A DNA stretch of 64,000 bases from Thermohalobaculum sp965263335. GTDB lineage: Bacteria > Pseudomonadota > Alphaproteobacteria > Rhodobacterales > Rhodobacteraceae. Made by a program: the position numbers and the translations under genes. The notes under the pieces were generated by a model. It was given only the letters and a program-made list of their open reading frames with translations. It ran no database searches and had not been told where the DNA came from. The stretch spans positions 3,224,001-3,288,000 of the forward strand of contig CBDHHE010000001.1 in the NCBI GenBank assembly GCA_965263335.1, read 5' to 3'. Positions 1 to 8,010 of this stretch are shown here, piece after piece (within the stretch, counting starts at the first letter, position 1; the number at the start of each line of letters is the position of its first letter).

Positions 1-2827
1 GTCCGTGAAGGCGGAGTCCGATATTTCCTGGGCGGTTCGAACATCGTCGAAGACCCGCACATCACTCATCACGCCATGAAAGACCTGGGTCTCGCTAAAT
101 CCGCCATCGACCGAGTCCTGTTCCTGGCCAATCACGACCTCGCCGCCCGGCGTGATGGTGTGTCCCACCGAAAGGCCCGTCCCGCTCTCGACCAGCGCAC
201 CGTCAATGAACACCTGCCAGTCGCCGGCGGTGTTGTCCCACGTCACGGACAGCCTGTGCTCGCCCCCATCGAAGAGCTGACCTGGCTCGATATCGTGCAA
301 GAAAACTGAGTTTTCACCGATTTCGAGCTGCAGGTAATCCCCGTGCACATTCGAATAGTAGGCAATCTCGATCTCGTCGCTGGCGCCACCGGAGTGGTAG
401 CTGAAGAGCGGCGAGCCATCGCTGCCGAGCTGATCGGATGAAAACAGCGTCTCGATGGTGAAGGCGCCAAGATTGCCAACCAGATCGCCCGCATCCGTGG
501 CAGACAGGTAGGCTCCGTCTCCACCATCGTTGTTCAGTGCGACGCCGGTCCCGTCCACGTCGCTCAAGGTAGGCGCAGTGTTGGCCTGGCGCGCCGCCTC
601 CGTCTCCAGCTCGGCCTTGGTGTAGTCCGTGCCGTTGAAGCTGAAGGTCTCGACATTCGTCACCGTGTCCGTGCCCTCGTCGAGCCCGTCGCCGGTGTTC
701 AGATCGCTGATCGTGAACGTGTCGGTCCCTGCGTCGTAGACAACGGAGAAGTCCGCAAGATCGCCCTGGTAGACCGCCCGGTCGTCATCCGCGCCCCCGT
801 CCAGCGCATCGTCGCCCGCACCGCCCTCGAGGACGTCGTCGCCGCCCGCACCGTCCAGAACGTCAAAGCCCGTGCCACCGTCCAGCGCATCGTCGCCCGC
901 GCCGCCCGTCAGCGTGTCCGCCCCGCCCGCGCCAGACAGCGTGCCGCCGTCGTCATGCGCCGTGATGTCGTCGCCCCCGGTGCCCCCGGTGATCGAGGTC
1001 TCCGCAACACCCGCATCGCTGAACGTCACGCCGCCGTCGCCCAGCGTGATCACCTCGGCCACGTCCGTCACCGTCACCGTCACCGCCTGCGGCGCCGCGC
1101 TCTCGAAGGCGTCCGAGGCCACGATGTGCAGGTCGTGGCTGGCGGCAGCCTCGAAGTCGACATCCGCCCCCGCCTTGACCCGGATCTCGTCGCCGACGAT
1201 CTCGAAGTTCGCGTCCACAACCGGCGTGCCGCCCGCATCCGTGATCGTGTAGGTCAGCGCGTCGCCGTCCACATCCACCGCCGTCAGCGTCGCCACCACC
1301 GTGCCCGCGGCCGCGTTCTCCGCCACGCTGCCGCCCGTGTCCACCGAGGCCTGGCCCGGACCGGTGTTGGCCTGGCGCGCCGCCTCCGTCTCCAGCTCGG
1401 CCTTGGTGTAGTCCGTGCCGTTGAAGCTGAAGGTCTCGACATTCGTCACCGTGTCCGTGCCCTCGTCGAGCCCGTCGCCGGTGTTCAGATCGCTGATCGT
1501 GAACGTGTCGGTCCCTGCGTCGTAGACAACGGAGAAGTCCGCAAGATCGCCCTGGTAGACCGCCCGGTCGTCATCCGCGCCCCCGTCCAGCGCATCGTCG
1601 CCCGCACCGCCCTCGAGGACGTCGTCGCCGCCCGCACCGTCCAGAACGTCAAAGCCCGTGCCACCGTCCAGCGCATCGTCGCCCGCGCCGCCCGTCAGCG
1701 TGTCCGCCCCGCCCGCGCCAGACAGCGTGCCGCCGTCGTCATGCGCCGTGATGTCGTCGCCCCCGGTGCCCCCGGTGATCGAGGTCTCCGCAACACCCGC
1801 ATCGCTGAACGTCACGCCGCCGTCGCCCAGCGTGATCACCTCGGCCACGTCCGTCACCGTCACCGTCACCGCCTGCGGCGCCGCGCTCTCCTGCACAGGC
1901 GTCCGAGTCGCCACGATGAAGCAGGTCGTGGCTCGACGCTGTTTCGAAATCCAGATCCGCCCCCGCCTTGACCCGGATCTCGTCGCCGACGATCTCGAAG
2001 TTCGCATCGACGACGAGGTTTCCATCAGCGTCAGTGAGGAAGAAGCTCAGGTCGTCGCCGTCGAGGTCATAAGCGGTGAGCAGGCCGGCACTTGTGTCCG
2101 GAGCGCTGCCTTCACCCACGGTTTCAGCGCTCCACTCGGCGTCGGTCGGGGCGGTGTTTGTCTCCCTTTCAACCGGATCAAAGAGATCACCGGAGTCAGT
2201 GGGATCGTTGTCGGTGATCGGGTCGATTGTATCGTCATCGTCATTGTCTGGCGTGTCGGTACGGGTCACAGGGACCGCGGTTCCATCCGACGAGGTGTTG
2301 GCATTCGGCTGAAATTCAGGTGTGCCCTTGTTCGTCGTCGGAGTGCTTTCCACGTCAGATGGCGCAGCTGCGATCAATTGATCGCTGGTCAGGAACAGCG
2401 TGTCTTCTTGGGCCTCCGCATCTGCCTGAGGCCTGGGGGGAGCATCCGTGTCAAGATCAGGCAGGATGTTCCCGGGCCCGTCACCCTTCGTCAGACCGTC
2501 CTCGGGAAGCGGCGAGGCTTCTACTTCCGTTTCTTCAATCTCGCTTTCGGCGTCGAGCTGTTCAGCAGCCTCTTCACCAAGCACTTCTTCTTCGTCCGCC
2601 TTGACATCACTGGGTCTCAGAAGCCCCGACAATGCCGCGTTCGTGGCTGCGGCGCCGCCGGCAAGCACACCTTCGGCGTTGACATCCTCGAATTTTGTGT
2701 GCTCGGTCTGCGCTTCAGTTTCGGATCTGTCACCCTTACGGGCTTCGGCAGTGGTTTTTGCCTTGGGTTGGACGGCAGACTTCATGCCATCGACAACCGA
2801 CTTCGCGCTCTCGAAAAACGACTTCAT
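1..2827 (-). CDS. Large RTX/cadherin-like LamG-domain protein, partial, with apparent frameshift
   Basis: Probable secreted or surface calcium-binding repeat protein; its C-terminus lies beyond the left edge. From the ATG at 2827 (MKSFF) the order is: a short basic/amphipathic start without a Sec signal, a long acidic Pro/Thr/Asp-rich linker, a cadherin/VCBS-like unit ending DFETASSHDL, then RTX nonapeptides (GGAGDDALDGG type) alternating with cadherin-like units, and finally a LamG/pentraxin-like domain at about 540-1 (LSVTWDNTAGDW, VFIDGALVESG). The frame up to about 1925 does not continue: codons shift by one base between about 1926 and 1895, because this unit is 7 nt longer than its homologous copy at about 1105-1140. 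Removing one base near 1924 restores FIVAT...QESAAPQ and a frame open to position 1. This is either a real frameshift or an assembly error at a repeat. RTX proteins normally leave by type I secretion; no exporter is seen here. Confidence 0.8.
578..1104 (-). repeat. Copy 1 of a perfect 527-bp tandem repeat (period 786 bp)
   Basis: This stretch is identical base for base to 1364-1890. The period of 786 bp is exactly 262 codons, so the repeat keeps the reading frame. It encodes the end of a cadherin-like unit, a run of RTX nonapeptides, and the segment with TDTFTISDLNTGDG and the motif VETFSFNGTDY. Flanking bases (577 versus 1363, 1105 versus 1891) differ. Confidence 0.95.
1364..1890 (-). repeat. 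Copy 2 of the perfect 527-bp tandem repeat
   Basis: Identical to 578-1104. Outside the block the two 262-codon units diverge quickly, which suggests recent gene conversion or duplication of the RTX block. The apparent frameshift in the gene lies just beyond this copy, at about 1895-1926. Confidence 0.95.
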
Positions 2828-2865
2828 CACGCCACCCGCTACTCTCACCCACAATAAAGTCTCGC

Positions 2866-2889
2866 TAGGAATTCCTAAGGAAATCCTTA
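2866..2889. promoter_or_regulatory. Adjacent palindromes upstream of the RTX gene
   Basis: A perfect 12-bp palindrome TAGGAATTCCTA (2866-2877) is followed directly by the near-palindrome TAAGGAAATCCTTA (sharing the TA at 2876-2877 and reaching about 2889). The pair sits about 40-60 nt upstream of the ATG at 2827, where an operator or promoter element would lie. The regulator is unknown. Confidence 0.4.
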
Positions 2890-3018
2890 CGGCACGCTAA
2901 GAGAGAGCCGACGATGGCGCACGATGCTCGTCCACGAGGGGCAACAAGGCTGAACTCAGCGCACTGTCATCGCGCCAGGAGGCACGGGAGCCGCGTCGAA
3001 ACACGATACGGAAATGTC

Positions 3019-3603
3019 CTAACGCCCGATGACCATCCGTCGCAGAACGCTGTCACGATCGATCAGGTGGTGCTTGAGAGCCGCACCCACATGTGTGACC
3101 AGGATGATCACGAGGACGATCGCAGCGACAAAATGGATGTTGGCGAAAAGATCGTTCAACTCCTGCGAGCCAGGCTGGAACGGATCCGGCAGTTCGAACT
3201 GCTGGAAGACCATGTTCTTGATGCCGTATGAATCCTGAAACGGCGAGGCAGAGGCCATCAGCCACCCGCTGAGCGGCATCAGAATCATGCAAATGTAGAG
3301 ACCCAGATGGCCAGCCCGGGCGAGGCCGCGTTCGAGGGAGCCCATCCTATCTGGCAGCGCCGGAGTGGGATTCAAAAGCCGCCAGAAAATCCTTACAAGG
3401 GCCAGTGCAAACACGACGACCCCCCAGCTCTTGTGCGTCTGGGTCAGCGCAAACCGCTGCAACAGCGTGTCCGAGTCATCTCCGCTGAGGATCTCGACCA
3501 TGTAAAAACCGAGCCCGAGCATGAAGATGATCAGCACGGCCATGGCCCAGTGCAAAAGCCGCGCCAGCAGACCCCAGCCCTCTGATGTGTTCAGGATCCC
3601 CAA
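3019..3603 (-). CDS. Cytochrome b561 family membrane protein
   Basis: Predicted di-heme b-type cytochrome of the inner membrane, about 194 aa. It has four hydrophobic segments and histidines at the places typical for the bacterial b561 family: LHWAM near residue 18, THKSWG in segment 2, HLGLYICM in segment 3 and IHFVAA/THVGAALKHH in segment 4. Members pass electrons between quinol and periplasmic partners. The start is a TTG at 3603, chosen because AGGGG lies 6-7 nt upstream and it begins 9 bp after the stop of the preceding yceI gene. YceI and cytochrome b561 genes are frequently linked, which supports an operon of YceI, YceI and b561. Confidence 0.88.
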   Translation of the reverse strand: MGILNTSEGWGLLARLLHWAMAVLIIFMLGLGFYMVEILSGDDSDTLLQRFALTQTHKSWGVVVFALALVRIFWRLLNPTPALPDRMGSLERGLARAGHLGLYICMILMPLSGWLMASASPFQDSYGIKNMVFQQFELPDPFQPGSQELNDLFANIHFVAAIVLVIILVTHVGAALKHHLIDRDSVLRRMVIGR

Positions 3604-3612
3604 GGCCAGCCC

Positions 3613-4185
3613 CTAGTTCTCGGGCCGCGCAACCAACGCGAAGCGCACCAAGACCTCGGGGCCGATTTCGACAAACGCCGCCGAAGGTCCGACACCCAAC
3701 AAATAGTCCGCACGCTGGATGTTGAGGGTGCCCTTGGCCTCCGCAAGCTCATCATTCAGATTGAGTTCGATTGTGCTGGTTATGGCCTGCGTTTCTCCAC
3801 GGATCGTGAGATTGCCGATCGCCTCGTAGGTCTGCTCACCCGTCTTCGTAAGGTCGACCAACTCATAGACCACTTCAGGATGGTTCTTCGAATCGAACCA
3901 CTCAGCCGAAGTGGCAAAAGCACTCGCCAATGTGTCATCCAGATCGATCGATCTGGTGGCGATTCTCAGCGTCAGCTGCGCTTCATCCGGCCGGTCTGGG
4001 TCGAAATCTCCGCTCCCGCTGAAGCGGGCAAAGATCCCCAGTGTCGGCTTGCCGTCTGCAAGGTATTCAAAGACGATCTCCGAGGCATCCTCTTCGACTT
4101 GCCACTCAAACGCAGCCACAGCAGGGGCGAACGCCAAAGCGCCCGCCGTGAGGACGACCCCAAGCGCCGTGCTCAGAGCGCTCAT
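3613..4185 (-). CDS. YceI family periplasmic protein
   Basis: 190-aa YceI-like lipocalin-fold protein. A Sec-type signal peptide is visible (hydrophobic core LGVVLTAGALAFAPAVAA, cleavage probably after AVA near residue 24). The YceI pattern follows: DASEIVFEYL, the SIDLDD segment, WFDSKNHPEVVYE and NLTIRGETQ. Family members bind polyisoprenoid or other amphiphilic ligands in the periplasm; the ligand here is not known. The ATG overlaps the stop of the upstream yceI paralogue by ATGA, so the two are translationally coupled. It is clearly diverged from that neighbour, so it may bind a different ligand. Confidence 0.88.
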   Translation of the reverse strand: MSALSTALGVVLTAGALAFAPAVAAFEWQVEEDASEIVFEYLADGKPTLGIFARFSGSGDFDPDRPDEAQLTLRIATRSIDLDDTLASAFATSAEWFDSKNHPEVVYELVDLTKTGEQTYEAIGNLTIRGETQAITSTIELNLNDELAEAKGTLNIQRADYLLGVGPSAAFVEIGPEVLVRFALVARPEN

Positions 4186-4766
4186 CGAGCAGGGCTCATT
4201 TCCAGGTCGATCCTGATCGGGATCAGTGCGCTCACCGCAGGCGCAGCGAAGCTCATCCCGAACTCGGTTCGGTCGATCACACCCTCGATCGAGAAGCCCG
4301 CAACGGTGCGGGACGGATCGAAGGGCGAGGGACCCAGCTTGTTCAACGTCGCCTGGAATACCACAGATCGCGTGGTGTCCTTGATCGTCAGATCGCCCCG
4401 CACCTCGGCTGTCTCCGCGCCGGTCGGGCGCACTTCCGTGCTCACGAATGTCATTGTCGGATATCTCTCAACATCGAAGAAATTAGGTCCTCTAAGATCG
4501 GCGTCCCGGGCTTCCCAGAAGGTCTCAACAGACGCCATATCGACGGTGAACACAACGCTCGTGCGCTCGACCTGTTCCGAGTCGAAATCGATCTGAGCGT
4601 CGAACTTTCGGAACTGACCGTGGACGGTGGAGAAACCCAGATGCCCCGCCTGGAACGTCACGTGGGCATGGCTCTTGTCGATCACATAAGGCTCACCGAC
4701 TGCCGGCTGGGCCGCAATCAATGTACCGGCAAGCAACAACAATGAAGTGAGACGGCCAGAATGCAT
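4182..4766 (-). CDS. YceI family periplasmic protein
   Basis: 194-aa YceI protein and first gene of the yceI-yceI-b561 operon. The start at 4766 (MHSGRL) is supported by AGGAGA 7 nt upstream; the longer reading frame upstream has no ribosome site. A signal peptide is present (LTSLLLLAGTLIAAQPAVG). The typical start of the mature protein YVIDKSHAHVTF is followed by FDAQIDFD, FFDVERYPTMTFVST and LTIKDTTRSVVF. This is the canonical YceI pattern, closer to E. coli YceI than its downstream neighbour. A periplasmic isoprenoid-binding role is known for the family; the role here is inferred. Confidence 0.9.
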   Translation of the reverse strand: MHSGRLTSLLLLAGTLIAAQPAVGEPYVIDKSHAHVTFQAGHLGFSTVHGQFRKFDAQIDFDSEQVERTSVVFTVDMASVETFWEARDADLRGPNFFDVERYPTMTFVSTEVRPTGAETAEVRGDLTIKDTTRSVVFQATLNKLGPSPFDPSRTVAGFSIEGVIDRTEFGMSFAAPAVSALIPIRIDLEMSPAR

Positions 4767-4891
4767 GGCTTCTCCTGCGTTCGTCGGGCCGGCGACATCG
4801 ACCGCTCGTACCGGTGAGCAAGGTAGAGCCGATGTAACATGCAGCCAAGCCTGGTAAACAATATGTGGTTTCCAGATGCGAGTATTGACAT

Positions 4892-5962
4892 TCACGCGCC
4901 ATCCGAGAGGCGCGCTCCACTTTCTGCATCAAACAAGTGCACCGCGCCCGGGTCCGCCCGCAAGAGCACTGTCTGGCCGGGGACAAATTCGCGGCGATCT
5001 CGAAACAGCGTGGTGACCTGCTGATCGCCCAGTCTGCAGATCAGTACGATTTCGGCACCCGTGGGTTCGATCACAGCAAGCTGTACGGCAATGCCTTCGT
5101 CAGCGACTCGCAAATCCTCCGGCCGGACACCGTAGATCACGCGGTGGCCTTCCGCGAGGTCCACACCATCTGCAACCGGCAACTTGGCACCATGCACTTC
5201 GACCCAGGCCCCGTCCTGCCTTCGAAACGTGCCTTCGAGCAGATTCATCGATGGTGAACCGATGAAGCTTGCGACAAACTGATTGACGGGCCGATCGTAG
5301 AGCTCAAGCGGCGCACCAATCTGTTCGATGAAGCCGTCGCGCATAACTACGATCTTTTGTGCCATCGTCATGGCTTCCACCTGATCGTGGGTGACAAACA
5401 CCGTCGTGGTGCCGAGACGCTGATGGAGCTCCTTGATTTCCGCGCGCATTTGCACCCGAAGTTTCGCATCAAGATTGGACAGCGGTTCGTCGAACAGAAA
5501 CACCTGCGGATTGCGCACAATCGCGCGCCCCATGGCGACGCGCTGGCGCTGGCCGCCCGACAGCTGGCGCGGAAAACGGTCGAGCAGCGCGGTCAGGCCA
5601 AGAATCTCCGCAGCGTGATCAACGCGTCGCGCAATCTCGTCGCGTCCCACACGCTTCAGCCCCAGTGCAAAACCCATGTTCTCGCGCACACGCATGTGCG
5701 GGTAGAGCGCATAGTTTTGAAACACCATTGCGATGTCGCGATCTTTCGGCGGGATGTTGTTCACCACCCTCTCACCGATCGAAATCTCACCGCCGGTGAT
5801 GCCCTCGAGGCCGGCAATCATCCTCAACAAGGTGGATTTGCCGCAGCCAGACGGCCCAACCAGCACTGCGAACTCACCATCCGCCACGTCCAGATCGACA
5901 CCATGCAGCACGTCAACTGGCCCATAGGACTTCCTAAGCTGGCTGATCTTGAGCCCGGCCAT
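4892..5962 (-). CDS. ugpC: ABC sugar transporter ATP-binding protein (UgpC/MalK type)
   Basis: 356-aa ATPase of a CUT1-type carbohydrate importer. Walker A GPSGCGKST (about 38-46), Q-loop VFQNYALYPH, signature LSGGQRQR, Walker B VFLFDEP and the H-loop VTHDQ are intact. The C-terminal third is the TOBE/MOP regulatory domain (YGVRPEDLRV). The start has AGGGGAG five bases upstream. It is third in a minus-strand operon after a TIM-barrel isomerase and a PfkB kinase, and probably serves the divergent solute-binding protein at 8011 and permeases at 10737 and 11840, since no other ATPase is present. The symbol is a family label only; the substrate is not shown by the sequence. Confidence 0.93.
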   Translation of the reverse strand: MAGLKISQLRKSYGPVDVLHGVDLDVADGEFAVLVGPSGCGKSTLLRMIAGLEGITGGEISIGERVVNNIPPKDRDIAMVFQNYALYPHMRVRENMGFALGLKRVGRDEIARRVDHAAEILGLTALLDRFPRQLSGGQRQRVAMGRAIVRNPQVFLFDEPLSNLDAKLRVQMRAEIKELHQRLGTTTVFVTHDQVEAMTMAQKIVVMRDGFIEQIGAPLELYDRPVNQFVASFIGSPSMNLLEGTFRRQDGAWVEVHGAKLPVADGVDLAEGHRVIYGVRPEDLRVADEGIAVQLAVIEPTGAEIVLICRLGDQQVTTLFRDRREFVPGQTVLLRADPGAVHLFDAESGARLSDGA

Positions 5963-6027
5963 GCCACTCCCCTAGCGGCATCGGCCGCAGAACCTTGCTT
6001 GGATCTAGCCTACGGGATACGCGCTGT

Positions 6028-6927
6028 TCAATCCCGCGCAGCAACCAGCCAGTCGATTTCGGCCACCGTTGGCAGTGCAGGGAGCGCCCCGGGCCGCGCA
6101 ACCGCCAGTGCACCAGCCGCAGCACCTCGAGTGAGGGCCGCTTCCATCGGAACCCCGTTGAGCACCGCCGCGACAAATGCTCCGAGAAACGCATCTCCTG
6201 CGCCGACTGGGTCGACTTGTGTTGCCGAGAACGCGTCCACCTGAACTGCTTCGCCCGCTGCGACCCCACGCGCGCCGCCGGTTCCGTAGGTGATCACGAC
6301 GATCTTGCAACGAGTTTTTGCAGCAAGCGTTGCGGGGTCGTCCGTCGCAAACAGCGCGACAGCCTCTGCCTGGTTCAGGATCAGCATATCGGCAAGGCCG
6401 ATGAGTTCGCGGACGTGCGGTTTCACGTCGTCCGGAACCGGAGACGGGTTGAGAACCACCTCACCACCAGCCGATTTTGCTCTTCGCGCTGCGGCAAGCG
6501 ACACCTCTGGATCGAGTTCAAGCTGCACGACCAGAGCCTCGGCAGGCGCGAAGTCCGGCAAGTCTGTGAGGGAGAGCGCGCTCGCAGCGCCGGGCGCCAC
6601 GATCGAGGCGTACTCGTCGCCAGCCGCCAGTACGCAGCTGGCCCCCGTCGCCCGTGCCGGGTCCCACTGCAGGTCGGACGTTACCACGCCGTGGGCCTGC
6701 AGGGCTTCGGCGAGCGTTTGCCCGAACGCATCCTTCCCGAGACGCGTCACCATGCGTGTCTGGATGCCACACCGCGCAAGCTGGACCGCCTGGTTCCCGC
6801 CTTTGCCACCAGGTGCCATGTGAAAACTGCATCCCATCACAGTCTCGCCGGAGGCAGGCAGCCGCGGGGCCTGGGAGATCAGATCCATGTGGACGCTCCC
6901 CAGAACCGTGGCCCGAGGCTCAGCCAT
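6028..6927 (-). CDS. rbsK: PfkB family carbohydrate kinase (ribokinase-like)
   Basis: 299-aa sugar kinase of the ribokinase/PfkB family. The N-terminal substrate signature GGKGGNQAVQLAR (about residues 40-52) and the C-terminal anion-hole and catalytic motif DPVGAGDAF (Asp as base) are both intact, and overall length fits ribokinase. It would phosphorylate the imported sugar in the cytoplasm. The gene overlaps the upstream TIM-barrel isomerase gene by 8 bp and is followed after 65 bp by the ABC ATPase. Ribokinase is the closest match I can name, but other pentose or sugar substrates are equally possible for this family. Confidence 0.88.
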   Translation of the reverse strand: MAEPRATVLGSVHMDLISQAPRLPASGETVMGCSFHMAPGGKGGNQAVQLARCGIQTRMVTRLGKDAFGQTLAEALQAHGVVTSDLQWDPARATGASCVLAAGDEYASIVAPGAASALSLTDLPDFAPAEALVVQLELDPEVSLAAARRAKSAGGEVVLNPSPVPDDVKPHVRELIGLADMLILNQAEAVALFATDDPATLAAKTRCKIVVITYGTGGARGVAAGEAVQVDAFSATQVDPVGAGDAFLGAFVAAVLNGVPMEAALTRGAAAGALAVARPGALPALPTVAEIDWLVAARD

Positions 6928-7870
6928 CGTCGAGGGCTGCTCGTTGCAGGATCGATGTCACCGCAGCTGCGTCCTGCGTTGCCTGGGCTTCTGCAAGCTC
7001 GTCCTCGGGTAACCGCGCGAGAATGCGACGCATGCGCCGGACGGTCTGCACATTGGTGGCAGCTTCGGCCGCCGGATCGACACGCTCCGGAAATGTGTCG
7101 AAGTAGATCGTTCCTGCAAATTTCGCCCGCTCAAGCACGCGCAGGAGCTCGAGCGTCTGCCAGAAGTGCACCGTACCGACCATCAGCCCATCATCTGCAG
7201 GACCATAGCCGTCATTCATGTGCACACCAAAGAGCTTGGCATCCCGAAGTGCCAGGGCGGCCGCGGCTGCCGGCGACTCTCCCGACATCAGCATGTGACA
7301 AAAGTCCAGTGTCACGCCAAAGTTTGCCAGACCTACATCACGCACCGCCAAGAGCGACTCGCCCATTGTTCGGATCAGAGCCATGTTGCGCGGCTCAGAG
7401 GGCTTGTACTCGACACTGACCCGGACTTCGGGGTTGTGCGCGGCAACGGCCTTGAAGCCGCCGATCTCCCATTCCCAAAGCTGCGCATGATCCGCTTGGA
7501 AGGGATAGTCATAGCCATCTGGCCCCATCCAGAGGATCACGTGATCAATCCCATGCGCACTCGCCACATCAACCGCAGCCGCCGCCCGATCAATAGCCGC
7601 CTGCCGGTTCGCAGCGTTCGGATGCGTGAAGGCACCGCGATCGAACTCGGCACCGTCCCATCTGAGGTTCAGCGCGGTACACTTGAGCCCCACCTCGGCC
7701 GCCACCGCGATGATCGATGGCCGTTCACCGTCGAAATGCTGGGGATAGTTGAGTTCCACCGCCGAGATGCCCTCGACTTTCGCCACCGCTCGCACCGCTT
7801 CGCGTGCAGTGTGTCCCCCCGCGCGAAACGAATTCAGGCGGGTCGCGAATTTCTCTCCAGCCATGCTCAT
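6920..7870 (-). CDS. TIM-barrel sugar phosphate isomerase/epimerase
   Basis: About 316 aa, AP-endonuclease family 2 / xylose-isomerase-like TIM barrel, as in IolE- and hydroxypyruvate-isomerase-like enzymes. Metal-site residues expected of the family are present: VSVEYKPSEPR (Glu), VTLDFCHM (Asp, His), GVHMNDGYG (His, Asp) and YFDTFPERVDP near the end. The start is one of two close ATGs (7870 or 7864); a G-rich stretch precedes 7870. First gene of the operon with the PfkB kinase and ABC ATPase, and divergent from the solute-binding protein, so it probably interconverts the imported sugar before or after phosphorylation. The exact reaction is not assigned. Confidence 0.8.
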   Translation of the reverse strand: MSMAGEKFATRLNSFRAGGHTAREAVRAVAKVEGISAVELNYPQHFDGERPSIIAVAAEVGLKCTALNLRWDGAEFDRGAFTHPNAANRQAAIDRAAAAVDVASAHGIDHVILWMGPDGYDYPFQADHAQLWEWEIGGFKAVAAHNPEVRVSVEYKPSEPRNMALIRTMGESLLAVRDVGLANFGVTLDFCHMLMSGESPAAAAALALRDAKLFGVHMNDGYGPADDGLMVGTVHFWQTLELLRVLERAKFAGTIYFDTFPERVDPAAEAATNVQTVRRMRRILARLPEDELAEAQATQDAAAVTSILQRAALDDG

Positions 7871-8010
7871 CCCCCGGCGTCTCCCGCGGAGATTGTTGAC
7901 ACATTCCGAAGCGCGCACATAGTGGATTTCCATTCGGGGTGAGCAGTCGGTTCTTGGGGTGCGGCACTCCGACCAGCGCGATCAACGGCGCGTTCCAAAG
8001 GGAGAATTCC
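7871..8010. promoter_or_regulatory. Divergent control region of the sugar transport genes
   Basis: 140 bp between the divergent isomerase operon and the solute-binding protein. Two near-identical 9-mers, TTCGGGGTG (7933-7941) and CTTGGGGTG (7953-7961), lie 20 bp apart, two helical turns, as expected for repeated activator or repressor half-sites. Read on the other strand they contain CACCCC. No regulator gene is adjacent. AAGGGAG just before 8011 is the ribosome site of the solute-binding protein. Confidence 0.4.

Noticed and set aside
578..1890. Possible CRISPR or transposon from the repeated block
   Set aside because: The two 527-bp copies are coding, in frame and 786 bp apart; there are no short spacers, inverted ends or transposase.
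955..2857. Plus-strand ORFs over the RTX repeats
   Set aside because: Arg/Ala/Pro-rich translations of the repeat DNA; the minus frame gives the calcium-binding nonapeptides.
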